Shown one piece after another: positions 6,498 through 12,801 of a stretch of 64,000 bases of DNA. The notes below the pieces were generated by a model. It worked only from the letters and a program-made list of their open reading frames with translations, made no database searches and was not told where the DNA came from. The stretch comes from a virus: the IMG/VR virus record IMGVR_UViG_3300037840_000216, positions 1 through 64,000 of that record, one strand, 5' to 3'. Position numbers and translations under genes: made by a program. Within the stretch, counting starts at the first letter, position 1; every line of letters starts with the position of its first letter.

Positions 6498-6571
6498 GGG
6501 TGACCGACCGGATTCGAACCGGCATGGCGAGGTTCACAACCTCGAATCCTAACCGTTGGATGACGGCCACC
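6498..6571 (-). tRNA. tRNA-His (GTG)
   Basis: The acceptor GGTGGCC pairs with GGTCACC. The anticodon arm CGAGG-TTGTGAA-CCTCG gives GTG. The discriminator is C, as expected for the G-1:C73 pair of tRNA-His. Confidence 0.93.
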
Positions 6572-6723
6572 ATGTTGCCCTGACGCCCTGACGGACGCCG
6601 AAATGCGGGCCACACCGACGAAACCCTACACAGCTAGCCCTTACTTGTCCGCCCGAGAGCGTAGTACAGTGGTGGGTTCACAGCCTGGCTGGACAGGCTC
6701 CAGCGTCTAGCCGCGTAGGGCGA

Positions 6724-6794
6724 CTGGGGATCAGGGATTCGAACCCCGATTGAGAGCTTCAAAGGCTCCGGTCTTGCCATTAGACGAATCCCCA
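6724..6794 (-). tRNA. tRNA-Gln (TTG)
   Basis: The acceptor TGGGGAT pairs with ATCCCCA. The anticodon arm GGAGC-CTTTGAA-GCTCT gives TTG. Confidence 0.92.
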
Positions 6795-6798
6795 ATGT

Positions 6799-6890
6799 TG
6801 ATGACCTTGCTCCCTCTAAGTGCGAGAACTCGGTCCTTCCCGTGACCCCGTGGCCTACGGGCAGGAAGGGGCGACGACGCCTTGGTCATC
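6799..6890 (-). ncRNA. Candidate structured RNA in the tRNA array
   Basis: A 9-bp closing helix (TTGATGACC at 6799-6807 with GGTCATCAA at 6882-6890) encloses a long hairpin (CCTTCC...GGAAGG with inner CCGT/ACGG) and a small hairpin GGCGACGACGCC. The two flanking tRNAs are both Gln. The fold is strand-symmetric, so orientation is assumed from the array. Confidence 0.45.
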
Positions 6891-6900
6891 AAAGGCTAGC

Positions 6901-6971
6901 TGCGGGACAGGGCTTCGAACCCCGATCCCCGGCTTCAGAGGCCGGTCACTTGCCAATTAGTAAGATCCCGC
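6901..6971 (-). tRNA. tRNA-Gln (CTG)
   Basis: The acceptor GCGGGAT pairs with GTCCCGC. The anticodon arm CCGGC-CTCTGAA-GCCGG gives CTG. The T arm is CGGGG-TTCGAAG-CCCTG. Confidence 0.92.
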
Positions 6972-7019
6972 AAAGGGTGCCACTTATCCGAGTGGCTTTA
7001 CTACTGTTGCTTTATAGCA

Positions 7020-7091
7020 TAGCGGACCCAAGAATTGAACTTGGCTCTCCTGGTTATGGGCCAGGAATGGTCACCAGACCACTTGACCGCG
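7020..7091 (-). tRNA. tRNA-Met (CAT), initiator-like
   Basis: The acceptor CGCGGTC faces GTCCGCT, leaving positions 1 and 72 unpaired (C and U), an initiator feature. The anticodon arm CCTGG-CCCATAA-CCAGG gives CAT but with C at position 33. The T arm is CCAAG-TTCAATT-CTTGG. It lies 3 nt after the stop of the HNH gene. Confidence 0.75.
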
Positions 7092-7094
7092 CCG

Positions 7095-7433
7095 TTATTT
7101 GCGACTGTACGTGCGAATCGCATGACAATTCGCACAAACTACTTCACACTTCTTGATCTCTGCTTCGACTGTCTTGAGCCCCAGGCTTCGCCTGATCCCA
7201 TCAGCCACATTGAATGACTTTTGACCACGTACATGGTCAAACTGGAGAACAACCCAATTATCATTTCCACAGTCCGCACAAGAATGTGCTTCCTTGTATG
7301 CACGAACATGATTCCGCAAACGTTCTCGATTGGCGTCTGTATATACACGAGCCCGAGCCTTTACGGCGTCGCTATTTTTGCCATAGTGCTTGCGACCAGA
7401 TGCAGCCTTCTGTTCCTTTGTCTGTGCCATCAT
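7095..7433 (-). CDS. HNH homing-type endonuclease
   Basis: The 112-residue protein has a basic helical N-terminus and a C-terminal HNH domain with zinc ligands: CADCGNDNW, then LQFDHVRG (about residues 64-71, the first His), then CEVVCANCHAIRTYSRK. This is the compact HNH form common in phages. The ATG is at 7433; a TACAAT box lies 5 nt upstream, which would give a leaderless mRNA. The gene sits directly between tRNA-Met (7020) and the 5' half of a second initiator-like tRNA (7462-7502), and a second copy of its C-terminus lies at 7505-7557, so it appears to have moved or duplicated together with tRNA-Met. Confidence 0.88.
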   Translation of the reverse strand: MMAQTKEQKAASGRKHYGKNSDAVKARARVYTDANRERLRNHVRAYKEAHSCADCGNDNWVVLQFDHVRGQKSFNVADGIRRSLGLKTVEAEIKKCEVVCANCHAIRTYSRK

Positions 7434-7461
7434 CCATTATTGTAACGGATAACCACGTTTT

Positions 7462-7502
7462 GAGGTTATGGGCCAACCGAGCTACCAATGCTCCACTCCG
7501 CG
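7462..7502 (-). pseudogene. 5' half of an initiator-type tRNA-Met
   Basis: The minus strand reads CGCGGAG TGGAGCA TTGGTAGCTC and then GGCCCATAACC, closely matching the 5' half of bacterial initiator tRNA (acceptor, D arm, CAT anticodon). The sequence then diverges with no T arm before the HNH gene start at 7433. Confidence 0.65.
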
Positions 7503-7504
7503 TC

Positions 7505-7557
7505 GTTATAAAGAGTACGTATGATATGGCAGTTAGCACAAACAACATCACACTTTG
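7505..7557 (-). pseudogene. C-terminal remnant of a second HNH gene
   Basis: The minus strand encodes KCDVVCANCHIIRTLYN, matching the C-terminal KCEVVCANCHAIRTYSRK of the intact HNH gene at 7095-7433. No upstream part remains. A piece resembling the 5' end of tRNA-Met (GCGGTCAAGTGGT, within 7561-7578) abuts it upstream, and the tRNA 5' half at 7462-7502 follows it. Confidence 0.75.
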
Positions 7558-7642
7558 CAATACCACTTGACCGCACGGTGGCGCATCACTTCTGATACGT
7601 TATGGCCGAAAACGGTCTTTATGCATCATTTCTTATGCAGAG

Positions 7643-7725
7643 TACTCCCCCTCGGATTCGAACCGAGATGCCCTTTCGGGCGGCAGTTCTTGAAACTGCT
7701 ATGTCTACCATTCCATCAGGGAAGC
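7643..7725 (-). tRNA. tRNA-Leu (CAA)
   Basis: This is a class II tRNA with acceptor GCTTCCC/GGGGAGT, anticodon arm GCAGT-TTCAAGA-ACTGC (CAA), and variable arm GCCC-GAAA-GGGC. Confidence 0.92.
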
Positions 7726-7739
7726 ATGTTTATGATAAT

Positions 7740-7771
7740 GCCTCATACACGCGAGGCAAATTTTTCCGCGA
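7740..7771. repeat. Repeated hairpin element, copy 1
   Basis: The CCTC-ATACACGC-GAGGCAAATTTTT segment recurs at 16304-16333. Both copies lie close to Leu tRNAs (CAA and GAG). It forms a small hairpin followed by T residues on the plus strand. Confidence 0.6.
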
Positions 7772-7786
7772 CGGTACTTTCGTCAT

Positions 7787-7857
7787 AGGAATGCGGGGAG
7801 TCGAACCCCGATTACCTCCGTATCAGAGAGGCGTAATTGACCGTTATACTACACTCC
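7787..7857 (-). tRNA. tRNA-Ile (GAT)
   Basis: The acceptor GGAGTGT pairs with GCATTCC. The anticodon arm CCTCT-CTGATAC-GGAGG gives GAT. The T arm is CGGGG-TTCGACT-CCCCG. Confidence 0.92.
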
Positions 7858-7859
7858 AG

Positions 7860-7932
7860 TGGAACCAGGAGGAGTCGAACCCCCGTACTCCGGGCTTCAA
7901 CCGGATGCTCTGACCGACTGAGCTATAGTTCC
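7860..7932 (-). tRNA. tRNA-Phe (GAA)
   Basis: The acceptor GGAACTA pairs with TGGTTCC. The anticodon arm TCCGG-TTGAAGC-CCGGA gives GAA. Confidence 0.92.
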
Positions 7933-8106
7933 TTAGGTCCCTACGAGGAGAATATCAATCTCGTCCCGCAACTTAGGTAGCGAAGCTTCCCAAATACAGT
8001 CCAAGCATTTGTCTGAGCCGCGAAGGACACGATTTATACAACCCTCTTCGTTGCAGAGTCCGTGATAGTGTTTCATGAACTCAGGAATATCATCATCAAT
8101 GTACAT
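7933..8106 (-). CDS. 57-residue zinc-finger-like microprotein
   Basis: The frame begins MYIDDDIPEFMKHYHG and carries four cysteines in the pattern C-x4-C ... C-x2-C (residues 18, 23, 34, 37), plausible zinc ligands. The C-terminal half is amphipathic (LPKLRDEIDILLVG). It lies between tRNA-Phe and tRNA-Ser on the array strand, and its stop directly abuts tRNA-Phe. The start context is TAATAGGCGATG, identical to that of the late microORF at 53134. It is below the length cutoffs of common gene finders. Function is unknown. Confidence 0.6.
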   Translation of the reverse strand: MYIDDDIPEFMKHYHGLCNEEGCINRVLRGSDKCLDCIWEASLPKLRDEIDILLVGT

Positions 8107-8141
8107 CGCCTATTAGGCGACGGCGATAACGAATTTTCCAG

Positions 8142-8225
8142 CGGAAGGTGAAGGAGTCGAACCATCAGGACAAAGCCCTGGCCTAGTTTTCAAGACTAGT
8201 TGCGTCCCACGACGCGCCACCTTCC
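8142..8225 (-). tRNA. tRNA-Ser (TGA)
   Basis: This is a class II tRNA with acceptor GGAAGGT/ACCTTCC, anticodon arm CTAGT-CTTGAAA-ACTAG (TGA), and a long variable arm CAGGG-CTTTGT-CCTG. Confidence 0.9.
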
Positions 8226-8282
8226 AAAGCAGAGGCCCCGCCCGAGAGCCCTATTCGGGCCGGGGGCGGCTACCCCTTTGAG

Positions 8283-8354
8283 ACGCTAGTGCCGGAATCG
8301 AACCGGCCAAGAAACGCTTTGCAGGCGCACACATTACCACTCTGTCAACTAGCG
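8283..8354 (-). tRNA. tRNA-Cys (GCA)
   Basis: The acceptor CGCTAGT pairs perfectly with ACTAGCG. The loop CTGCAAA gives GCA; the outer anticodon-stem pairs are weak. The T arm is GCCGG-TTCGATT-CCGGC. Confidence 0.88.
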
Positions 8355-8358
8355 AAGC

Positions 8359-8428
8359 TCTGGTGATAGGACTCGAACCTATAACCGTGACCTTAACAGG
8401 GTCCCGCGCTGCCATTGCGCCACACCAG
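8359..8428 (-). tRNA. tRNA-Asn (GTT)
   Basis: The acceptor CTGGTGT pairs with TCACCAG. The loop CTGTTAA on GGACC/GGTCA gives GTT, with one outer mismatch in the stem. Confidence 0.87.
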
Positions 8429-8488
8429 AATAAAAACTCACGAGGTCCTTCGGGATTTCTGATACACTTTGGGGTTCCCCGTGAGTAG

Positions 8489-8574
8489 CGGAAAGAAAGG
8501 GAGTCGAACCCTTAGTGGACTGTTTACCCACGCCTCTTTAGCAAAGAGGTTGCGTCTCCAATTGCCGCCTTTCC
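8489..8574 (-). tRNA. tRNA-Ser (GCT)
   Basis: This is a class II tRNA with acceptor GGAAAGG/TCTTTCC, anticodon arm CCTCT-TTGCTAA-AGAGG (GCT), and a long variable arm. Confidence 0.92.
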
Positions 8575-8577
8575 AAA

Positions 8578-8650
8578 AGCCTTCGACGGGATTCGAGCCC
8601 GTAATCTCCAGTTTAGGAAACTGGCGTGATATCCTTTTCACTACGAAGGC
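8578..8650 (-). tRNA. tRNA-Arg (CCT)
   Basis: The acceptor GCCTTCG pairs perfectly with CGAAGGC. The anticodon arm CCAGT-TTCCTAA-ACTGG gives CCT. The T loop starts with C (CTCGAAT) instead of T54. Confidence 0.9.
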
Positions 8651-8662
8651 GCATCATTGTTA

Positions 8663-9106
8663 CTAACCTGACAATCCCAAACGTTTTCTCTCGACTCGAC
8701 AAGACTTACAATATGCACGGGGACCCTTATTTCCACTTGGCATTATCTTCAAACTAAAAGAATCCAATGGAAGTTCTTCTTTACAATGAGCACACCACCA
8801 CATACTCGGTTTAAGATCGTGTAGAGGGGGCTTACCTGGTGAAGAATGGGGTCGATTACACCGGCGATGAGAAAAAGCCAAATTATATTTATCCCAAAAT
8901 GCTTCAGCCCCATGGGTCTCCCATGGAACCTTATGCTCAATGCTTAGCTCGTCTACTGTATCAATAACTTCATTACACACAAAACATATATTGCGATTAG
9001 TCTCGCAGACGAGATCAAACAGAAGTCGTTGGCGCAACCTATGACAGGCCGTACTATAACTCATTCCTAGAATTTCATTCTTCTTTTCGTTACTTCGTGT
9101 AGCCAT
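8663..9106 (-). CDS. HNH endonuclease with C-terminal zinc ribbon
   Basis: The 147-residue protein has an HNH core around residues 40-85: CFVCNEVIDTVDELSIEHKV (His of the first strand), then NLAFSHRRCNR. A C-terminal zinc-ribbon-like pair follows (WWCAHCKEELP, then AYCKSCRVERKR). HNH proteins of this type are often free-standing homing endonucleases in phages. The ATG at 9106 has a TATATAAT box 13 nt upstream. It lies in the tRNA array next to the border of the imported island. Confidence 0.85.
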   Translation of the reverse strand: MATRSNEKKNEILGMSYSTACHRLRQRLLFDLVCETNRNICFVCNEVIDTVDELSIEHKVPWETHGAEAFWDKYNLAFSHRRCNRPHSSPGKPPLHDLKPSMWWCAHCKEELPLDSFSLKIMPSGNKGPRAYCKSCRVERKRLGLSG

Positions 9107-9168
9107 CCATTTATTGGGGATTATATACTTGGCTAACCCAAGCTAACCACGCCTTCATGGGACGCCCC

Positions 9169-9366
9169 TTATTCATGGTGTTCTTCTTCGCCACGGTGGG
9201 TGAGTTCCTGGAGCCCTTCGTGAAACTGCTTGTCTTCAATGCTGCGCGTGTGTTCTTCGCACGCGACGCTAAGAGGATGGTCGCACGGGTTTTCGCCGCC
9301 TCCCCCGCATCCAGCTACGCCGCCAAGAAGGACGAGCGCCATAGCGAGTGTCGTTAGTCGCCTCAT
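9169..9366 (-). CDS. Small predicted lipoprotein
   Basis: From the ATG at 9366 the 65-residue product starts MRRLTTLAMALVLLGGVAGC, a textbook lipoprotein signal: a basic start, a hydrophobic core and a lipobox ending in Cys20. The mature part is short, glycine-rich and then acidic/histidine-rich. It would be lipid-anchored outside the membrane of a Gram-positive-type host. Lipoproteins expressed from resident phages can block superinfection, but nothing here proves that. It lies in a GC-richer stretch with the XRE regulator and transposase, which suggests imported bacterial DNA. Confidence 0.6.
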   Translation of the reverse strand: MRRLTTLAMALVLLGGVAGCGGGGENPCDHPLSVACEEHTRSIEDKQFHEGLQELTHRGEEEHHE

Positions 9367-9422
9367 GGCTCGCTTATCGGCTCTGTCAAGCCCCGACTTG
9401 AGTTCGAGTCTATGGACCGTGC

Positions 9423-9716
9423 ATGGCCTTGGACGCGATGGTGGCGCGCATGGCCCCACGCACAGAGCCGCAGATTGCCCTTGGGCAAGCTATCCGCCAG
9501 ACCAGAACCGCTCGCGGGCTATCGCAGGAGGAGGTCGCCCATGCCGCTGATCTGCACCCCACCTGGATCAGCCACATCGAGGCCGGGAAGAACCCCGCTT
9601 GGGGCACCATCCGCCGTATCGCATCTGCTCTCGGCGTCGAGGTGTCCGAGCTAGCCCGACTGGCCGAGAAGATCGAAGCTCGGCCTGAGACTTGCGATCA
9701 TCGTGAAGCTGGCTAA
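9423..9716 (+). CDS. XRE-family helix-turn-helix regulator
   Basis: The 97-residue protein carries a canonical XRE/Cro-type HTH: LGQAIRQTRTARGLSQEEVA, HAADLHPTWISHIEAGKNPA, then IRRIASALGVEVSELARLAE. The style (GLSQEEVA, HPTWISHIEAG) matches the many small XRE regulators of actinobacterial genomes, especially Thermoleophilia; this is recalled, not searched. It is on the plus strand, against the surrounding tRNA array, in GC-rich DNA next to a transposase, so recent transfer from a host chromosome is likely. A second XRE C-terminal fragment follows in another frame. Confidence 0.8.
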   Translation: MALDAMVARMAPRTEPQIALGQAIRQTRTARGLSQEEVAHAADLHPTWISHIEAGKNPAWGTIRRIASALGVEVSELARLAEKIEARPETCDHREAG

Positions 9717-9762
9717 AGCTCTCGGAATCCCGCCAGCCAAGTTGCTGGACGGGATTCCATAG
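9694..9762 (+). pseudogene. C-terminal fragment of a second XRE regulator
   Basis: In a frame shifted relative to the preceding gene the sequence reads AIIVKLAKALGIPPAKLLDG and stops at 9762, a typical XRE C-terminal helix. It is either a remnant of a tandem copy or the result of a frameshift and recombination between two copies. Confidence 0.55.
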
Positions 9763-9987
9763 ATCGGGGTCTCTACACTCGAAGGCGTCTCAAGCCAACA
9801 CGGAAGGAGGGAACCCTTTGCAAACCCTCTTGAGGACGCCGGAAAACCCCGGAGTCGGGGATAACCACGCCCATCCGGCTCCCGGCCGTCAGTCGGGCAG
9901 GACTTAGGGGAACTTGGGAAACGACGTGGCAAGTCGGCGGCAAGAGCAAGTCAAGTAGCAAGCCAGTAGGACCGTCGCGTGGTCTGC
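9763..9987. other. Gap without recognised gene
   Basis: This GC-rich stretch lies between the XRE fragment and the small gene at 9988-10170. Short frames exist on both strands, but none has a convincing start or motif. Confidence 0.5.
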
Positions 9988-10170
9988 TCACCCGGCGGCA
10001 CCGCTGGCCTGGGGTGGACACCCTCCTAAGTCCTTTTCGGAATCCTTCGGCGGCTTCTTGGGCGCTGGAGGGATCGTCTTGGGATCAACCTCCAGGGCTG
10101 CCTTGATGGCATCCTCGAAGGGCAGCGGGATCGACAGCTTTTTGTCGGAGGGCTTGGGTTGATCGACCAT
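9988..10170 (-). CDS. Small actinobacterial-type protein, unknown function
   Basis: The 60-residue product reads KKLSIPLPFEDAIKAALEVD near the start, a short helix-forming motif found in small hypothetical proteins of actinobacterial genomes (recalled, not searched), followed by a Pro/Lys-rich tail. The ATG at 10170 lies 6 nt after GGAGGG, which is a better start than the ATG four codons upstream. It forms part of the imported GC-rich island beside the transposase. Function is unknown. Confidence 0.6.
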   Translation of the reverse strand: MVDQPKPSDKKLSIPLPFEDAIKAALEVDPKTIPPAPKKPPKDSEKDLGGCPPQASGAAG

Positions 10171-10189
10171 CGTGCCCTCCATTCTATCG

Positions 10190-10411
10190 TTCGTTGAGCG
10201 CCGGCTTAGATGCCCCGGTTAGTCCGACTTATGTTTCACTCTTTTGCTATTCACCAATACATAGTGACGGCCAAACAAGTGAATGTGGTAAGATGTGCTT
10301 GCACACGGTCAGCCGTGGCAACCTCCGCTTGTAAGAGAGGCACCACGACTGACCACCCGAGATTGATTCCAGTTGGACGGCCGTCGTATGGTCGCCGCTG
10401 GATCAATTTCG
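10190..10411. mobile_element. Left flank of the transposase gene, ends not resolved
   Basis: There is no gene here. This stretch should hold one end of the ISXO2/IS1595-type element, but no convincing terminal inverted repeat matching the other flank (11348-11463) could be found by eye. Confidence 0.3.
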
Positions 10412-11347
10412 TCAAGTCGATTCGGAGCAGGAACTATAGCGCAGACGCTTTCCCTCTGCCTTCTCCAGGGCAAGCATCGTGCGAGCACCGTCAGTGTTGT
10501 AACGGAAGTCAAACTCGGAGAGATAACGGTGCAGGTGCTCAGCACTGACGTGGTGATAAACGCCGTTGATGCCACGCTTCAAGTTCGCGAAGTATCCCTC
10601 GGCTGAGTTCGTGTACACATCGCCTCGGGCATACTCTTTCTCACCGTGATCGACAATCTCGTGGCTTGCAAAGTCTTGATCTAGCCCCTGATATGAGCGA
10701 TGCTGGTCAGTCATCACGCGGGACTCACGTTCGACGTTCTCACGTACGGCTCCCTTGAGAGTCCTGCCAGTCACATCGGGGACAACCATTGAGCGAACGT
10801 TGCCCTTGCGTTCTACCAGCGAAATGACGGGGGTCTTGTCTATCCCTCCCGTGCCAGTGATTTTACGCTCACGGTCACCTTTGTGCATGTTCTTCGCCTT
10901 GCCACCCACGAATGTCTCATCGACCTCCACGATGCCGCTTAGACGGTCCTGAAAAGGACTCTGATCCATTGCGTGTCTGATGCGATGGAACATGAACCAA
11001 GCGGTCTTGTACGTGACTCCGATCGAGCGATGAAGCTGGTGAGCGCTCATGCCCTTCTTAGACGAGCAGAGTAGATAGAAGGCCAGCAGCCACTTGTTGA
11101 GCGGGATATGGCTCGATTCAAAGATCGTGCCGACCGTGACCGTGAACTGCTTACGGCAGGTCGCACACTTCCAGAGGCGACGTTTGGCTTTGCCTTTGAG
11201 CCTGTACGGCGTTCGATCATGCTCGCCGCAGTGGGGGCATACAGGACCATCCGGCCAGCGAATCCCCTCCAGAAGCTCGGCGGCTGCTTCTGGATCGGCG
11301 AAGTACGGCGCGAGATTAGCCAGGTTGAGAATCCGTTCTCCATCCAT
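10412..11347 (-). CDS. ISXO2-like (IS1595 family) transposase
   Basis: The 311-residue protein has an N-terminal zinc ribbon (CPHCGEHDRTPYRLKG, then WKCATCRKQFT; about residues 38-70), a helical segment SHIPLNKWLLAFYLLCSSKK and a DDE-type catalytic domain beginning IVEVDETFVGGKAKN (first Asp/Glu pair, about residue 143). Later motifs include VMTDQHRSYQGL (second Asp) and YTNSAEGYFANLKRGI (Asn-Ser-x-Glu). This is the ISXO2-like architecture, and length is normal for the family. The element sits inside the tRNA array beside host-like genes. The reading frame is intact, so it may be active. Confidence 0.9.
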   Translation of the reverse strand: MDGERILNLANLAPYFADPEAAAELLEGIRWPDGPVCPHCGEHDRTPYRLKGKAKRRLWKCATCRKQFTVTVGTIFESSHIPLNKWLLAFYLLCSSKKGMSAHQLHRSIGVTYKTAWFMFHRIRHAMDQSPFQDRLSGIVEVDETFVGGKAKNMHKGDRERKITGTGGIDKTPVISLVERKGNVRSMVVPDVTGRTLKGAVRENVERESRVMTDQHRSYQGLDQDFASHEIVDHGEKEYARGDVYTNSAEGYFANLKRGINGVYHHVSAEHLHRYLSEFDFRYNTDGARTMLALEKAEGKRLRYSSCSEST

Positions 11348-11463
11348 GGTTCAGATTCTATTGATGGCGTCGGACGGAACTTTTGGGCGGAGCTATGGCG
11401 CAAAACTCGACTGTCCTACATCGCCCTACTGCCTGAGTCCTGCGCAAGCTACAATAGGCACTT

Positions 11464-11536
11464 GCACGGGTAGCTCAGTCAGTAGAGCGGAGGCTTGATA
11501 CCCCTCGCGTCGCGGGTGCAAATCCCGCCCCGTCTT
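11464..11536 (+). tRNA. Plus-strand tRNA, probably Ile (GAT) or Ser (TGA)
   Basis: The D arm TAGCTCAGTCAGTAGAGC and T arm GCGGG-TGCAAAT-CCCGC are clear. The acceptor GCACGGG/CCCGTCT has a mismatch at position 2. The anticodon loop can be read as TTGATAC (GAT) with a C-C closing mismatch, or as CTTGATA (TGA). It is on the strand opposite the array and next to the transposase, so it is probably imported or degenerate. Confidence 0.5.
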
Positions 11537-11540
11537 CAGG

Positions 11541-11570
11541 CCCCGGCTGCTTTGAGCGCCGGGGTCTTCT
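11541..11570 (+). terminator. GC-rich hairpin after the plus-strand tRNA
   Basis: CCCCGGC pairs with GCCGGGG around an 8-9 nt loop and is followed by a T/C-rich stretch. It would end plus-strand transcription of the tRNA at 11464. Confidence 0.5.
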
Positions 11571-11594
11571 CGTTTCGCAGCCAGCTATGACTAA

Positions 11595-11812
11595 CTGGGT
11601 TTGCGAAGTACATAATCCCCCAAAACAGGCAGGTGAAATGCCCCCGTAGTTTAGTGGCAACGGACAACGCCCTCCCCAAGAGTGTCGGTGTCCTAAGAAC
11701 GTCGGTCTTTCAAGCCGAAGACGCGGGTTCGAATCTCCGTCGGGGGTACTTTTGCTGTCCATAGGACATATCCTACCAAACTACTCTGGGTTTGTCAAGT
11801 GCCTAATCCCCC
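11595..11812. repeat. Imperfect direct repeats flanking the plus-strand tRNA-Glu
   Basis: About 28 nt beginning CTGGGTTTG and ending TAATCCCCCA occur at 11595-11623 and again at 11786-11812, with a few mismatches. They bracket the odd tRNA-Glu at 11640-11748 and could mark a duplication or insertion. Confidence 0.6.
11640..11748 (+). tRNA. tRNA-Glu (TTC) with an insertion of about 30 nt
   Basis: The acceptor GCCCCCG pairs with CGGGGGT, and the anticodon arm TCGGT-CTTTCAA-GCCGA gives TTC. Between the D arm and the anticodon arm lie about 30 extra nt. The T arm contains a bulge. It is on the plus strand, between direct repeats. It may be an intron-bearing, duplicated or inactive tRNA. Confidence 0.55.
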
Positions 11813-11845
11813 ATTTATTCTATCAAGAAATGGACCTTATTGAAG

Positions 11846-11895
11846 TGGACCATGCGTGAGTCGAACACGCGTCTTGTTGTGATTGTCAATCTAGC
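11846..11895 (-). pseudogene. tRNA 3'-half remnant, Val-like
   Basis: A perfect T arm (GCGTG-TTCGACT-CACGC) and acceptor strand ATGGTCC are present with a GAC-like loop upstream, but no matching 5' acceptor is found. It is likely a broken tRNA. Confidence 0.4.
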
Positions 11896-11899
11896 TATC

Positions 11900-12354
11900 T
11901 AGCATCTTTGAAACAGGCTTGACCCGTCTCCACCACTCGGTTTACGTCCAAGAACGTACTGCTTTCGCGGGGTGACAGATATTACTCTATCTTGCTACCA
12001 TCATGCCTTTCTGTTCACAGGTAAACATGAGACCCGGCTCTAGCGACTAAGCTAGAGCGAGATGTGCCTCGCGTGCCGTAAAGCCACCGGAAACGGCAGA
12101 ACCGTCCTGGAAGCTCGCCGGGATAGCGAGGGTGTCATCATTGCCAGTTATGGCTTTTGAGATTTAGGTGTCTCGAACCGATGCACTAGAAGGACTCTCG
12201 GGCAACAATCGAATACCCATATGGCCCATATTGCACTGCTCAAGGCGAGGGTCGCCCATTACTTGCTTGTCTTGGATCACACGACCCTCGCCAAGAAACA
12301 AGATACTGGATCACCACCTTTCTTATAGCAGTTGAACGTAGGATTTCTCCTACA
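11900..12354. other. Gap with hairpins, no clear gene
   Basis: No convincing gene is present. A hairpin GCTCTAGC/GCTAGAGC lies near 12035-12057, just after a minus-strand frame of about 37 codons that lacks a start codon. A weak T-arm-like sequence lies near 12170. The stretch may be tRNA precursor spacer with decayed tRNAs. Confidence 0.4.
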
Positions 12355-12428
12355 ATGGACGATGGAGGATTCGAACCTCCAACCACTGCGTTGTCGCCGC
12401 AGCGCTCTCCCATTGAGCTAATCGTCCA
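12355..12428 (-). tRNA. tRNA-Val (GAC)
   Basis: The acceptor TGGACGA pairs perfectly with TCGTCCA. The anticodon arm CTGCG-GCGACAA-CGCAG gives GAC but with C at position 33. The T arm GGAGG-TTCGAAT-CCTCC is perfect. Confidence 0.82.
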
Positions 12429-12438
12429 TGCCGCCGTT

Positions 12439-12485
12439 CACCCGAAGGCTACTAAGCAAACATTCCCTTTCACCCGAAGGCTACT
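12439..12485. repeat. Short direct repeat between the two Val tRNAs
   Basis: TTCACCCGAAGGCTACT occurs twice, 30 nt apart, in the spacer between tRNA-Val(GAC) and tRNA-Val(TAC). Confidence 0.7.
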
Positions 12486-12492
12486 TTGGAAG

Positions 12493-12567
12493 TGCATCGT
12501 GAGGGATTCGAACCCCCGACGCCTGGCTTGTAACGCCAGCGCTCTGGCCATGCTGAGCTAACGATGC
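12493..12567 (-). tRNA. tRNA-Val (TAC)
   Basis: The acceptor GCATCGT pairs with ACGATGC. The anticodon arm CTGGC-GTTACAA-GCCAG gives TAC. The T arm is GGGGG-TTCGAAT-CCCTC. Confidence 0.92.
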
Positions 12568-12646
12568 AAGTTGAGGGCGAGCTTATCGCCTCCTTCGTTT
12601 GGCAACCCCGTTGATTCCAGGACTCCAACTACCCTCGATATATCAG

Positions 12647-12718
12647 CGATCTCACGGGGAATCGAACCCCGACTTGCGCTTAGACAGAGCGCCGTGATAA
12701 CCGTTTCACTATAAGACC
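12647..12718 (-). tRNA. tRNA-Asp (GTC)
   Basis: The acceptor GGTCTTA pairs with TGAGATC (wobbles). The anticodon arm GCGCT-CTGTCTA-AGCGC gives GTC. The T arm CGGGG-TTCGATT-CCCCG is perfect. Confidence 0.92.
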
Positions 12719-12722
12719 AAAG

Positions 12723-12801
12723 CGGGAGTACAAGGAGTCGAACCTTGCTGTTACTTTCCAAGGGTTTTGGAGGCCCTTCGCTACTCCGGTAGCACACTCC
12801 C
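12723..12801 (-). tRNA. tRNA-Trp (CCA)
   Basis: The acceptor GGGAGTG pairs with TACTCCC. The loop CTCCAAA gives CCA, with a C-A closing mismatch in the stem. Its 5' end overlaps the 3' end of the small gene at 12781-12993 by about 20 nt. Confidence 0.85.

Noticed and set aside
9423-11347. An integrase or lysogeny control region, because of the XRE regulator and transposase.
   Set aside because: No integrase, excisionase or repressor-operator pair is visible, and the transposase is an IS enzyme rather than a phage integrase.
12020-12125. A riboswitch, because of paired segments and GCC-rich hairpins.
   Set aside because: No conserved core of a known riboswitch class (for example the cobalamin box) was found, and no gene follows in the right orientation.
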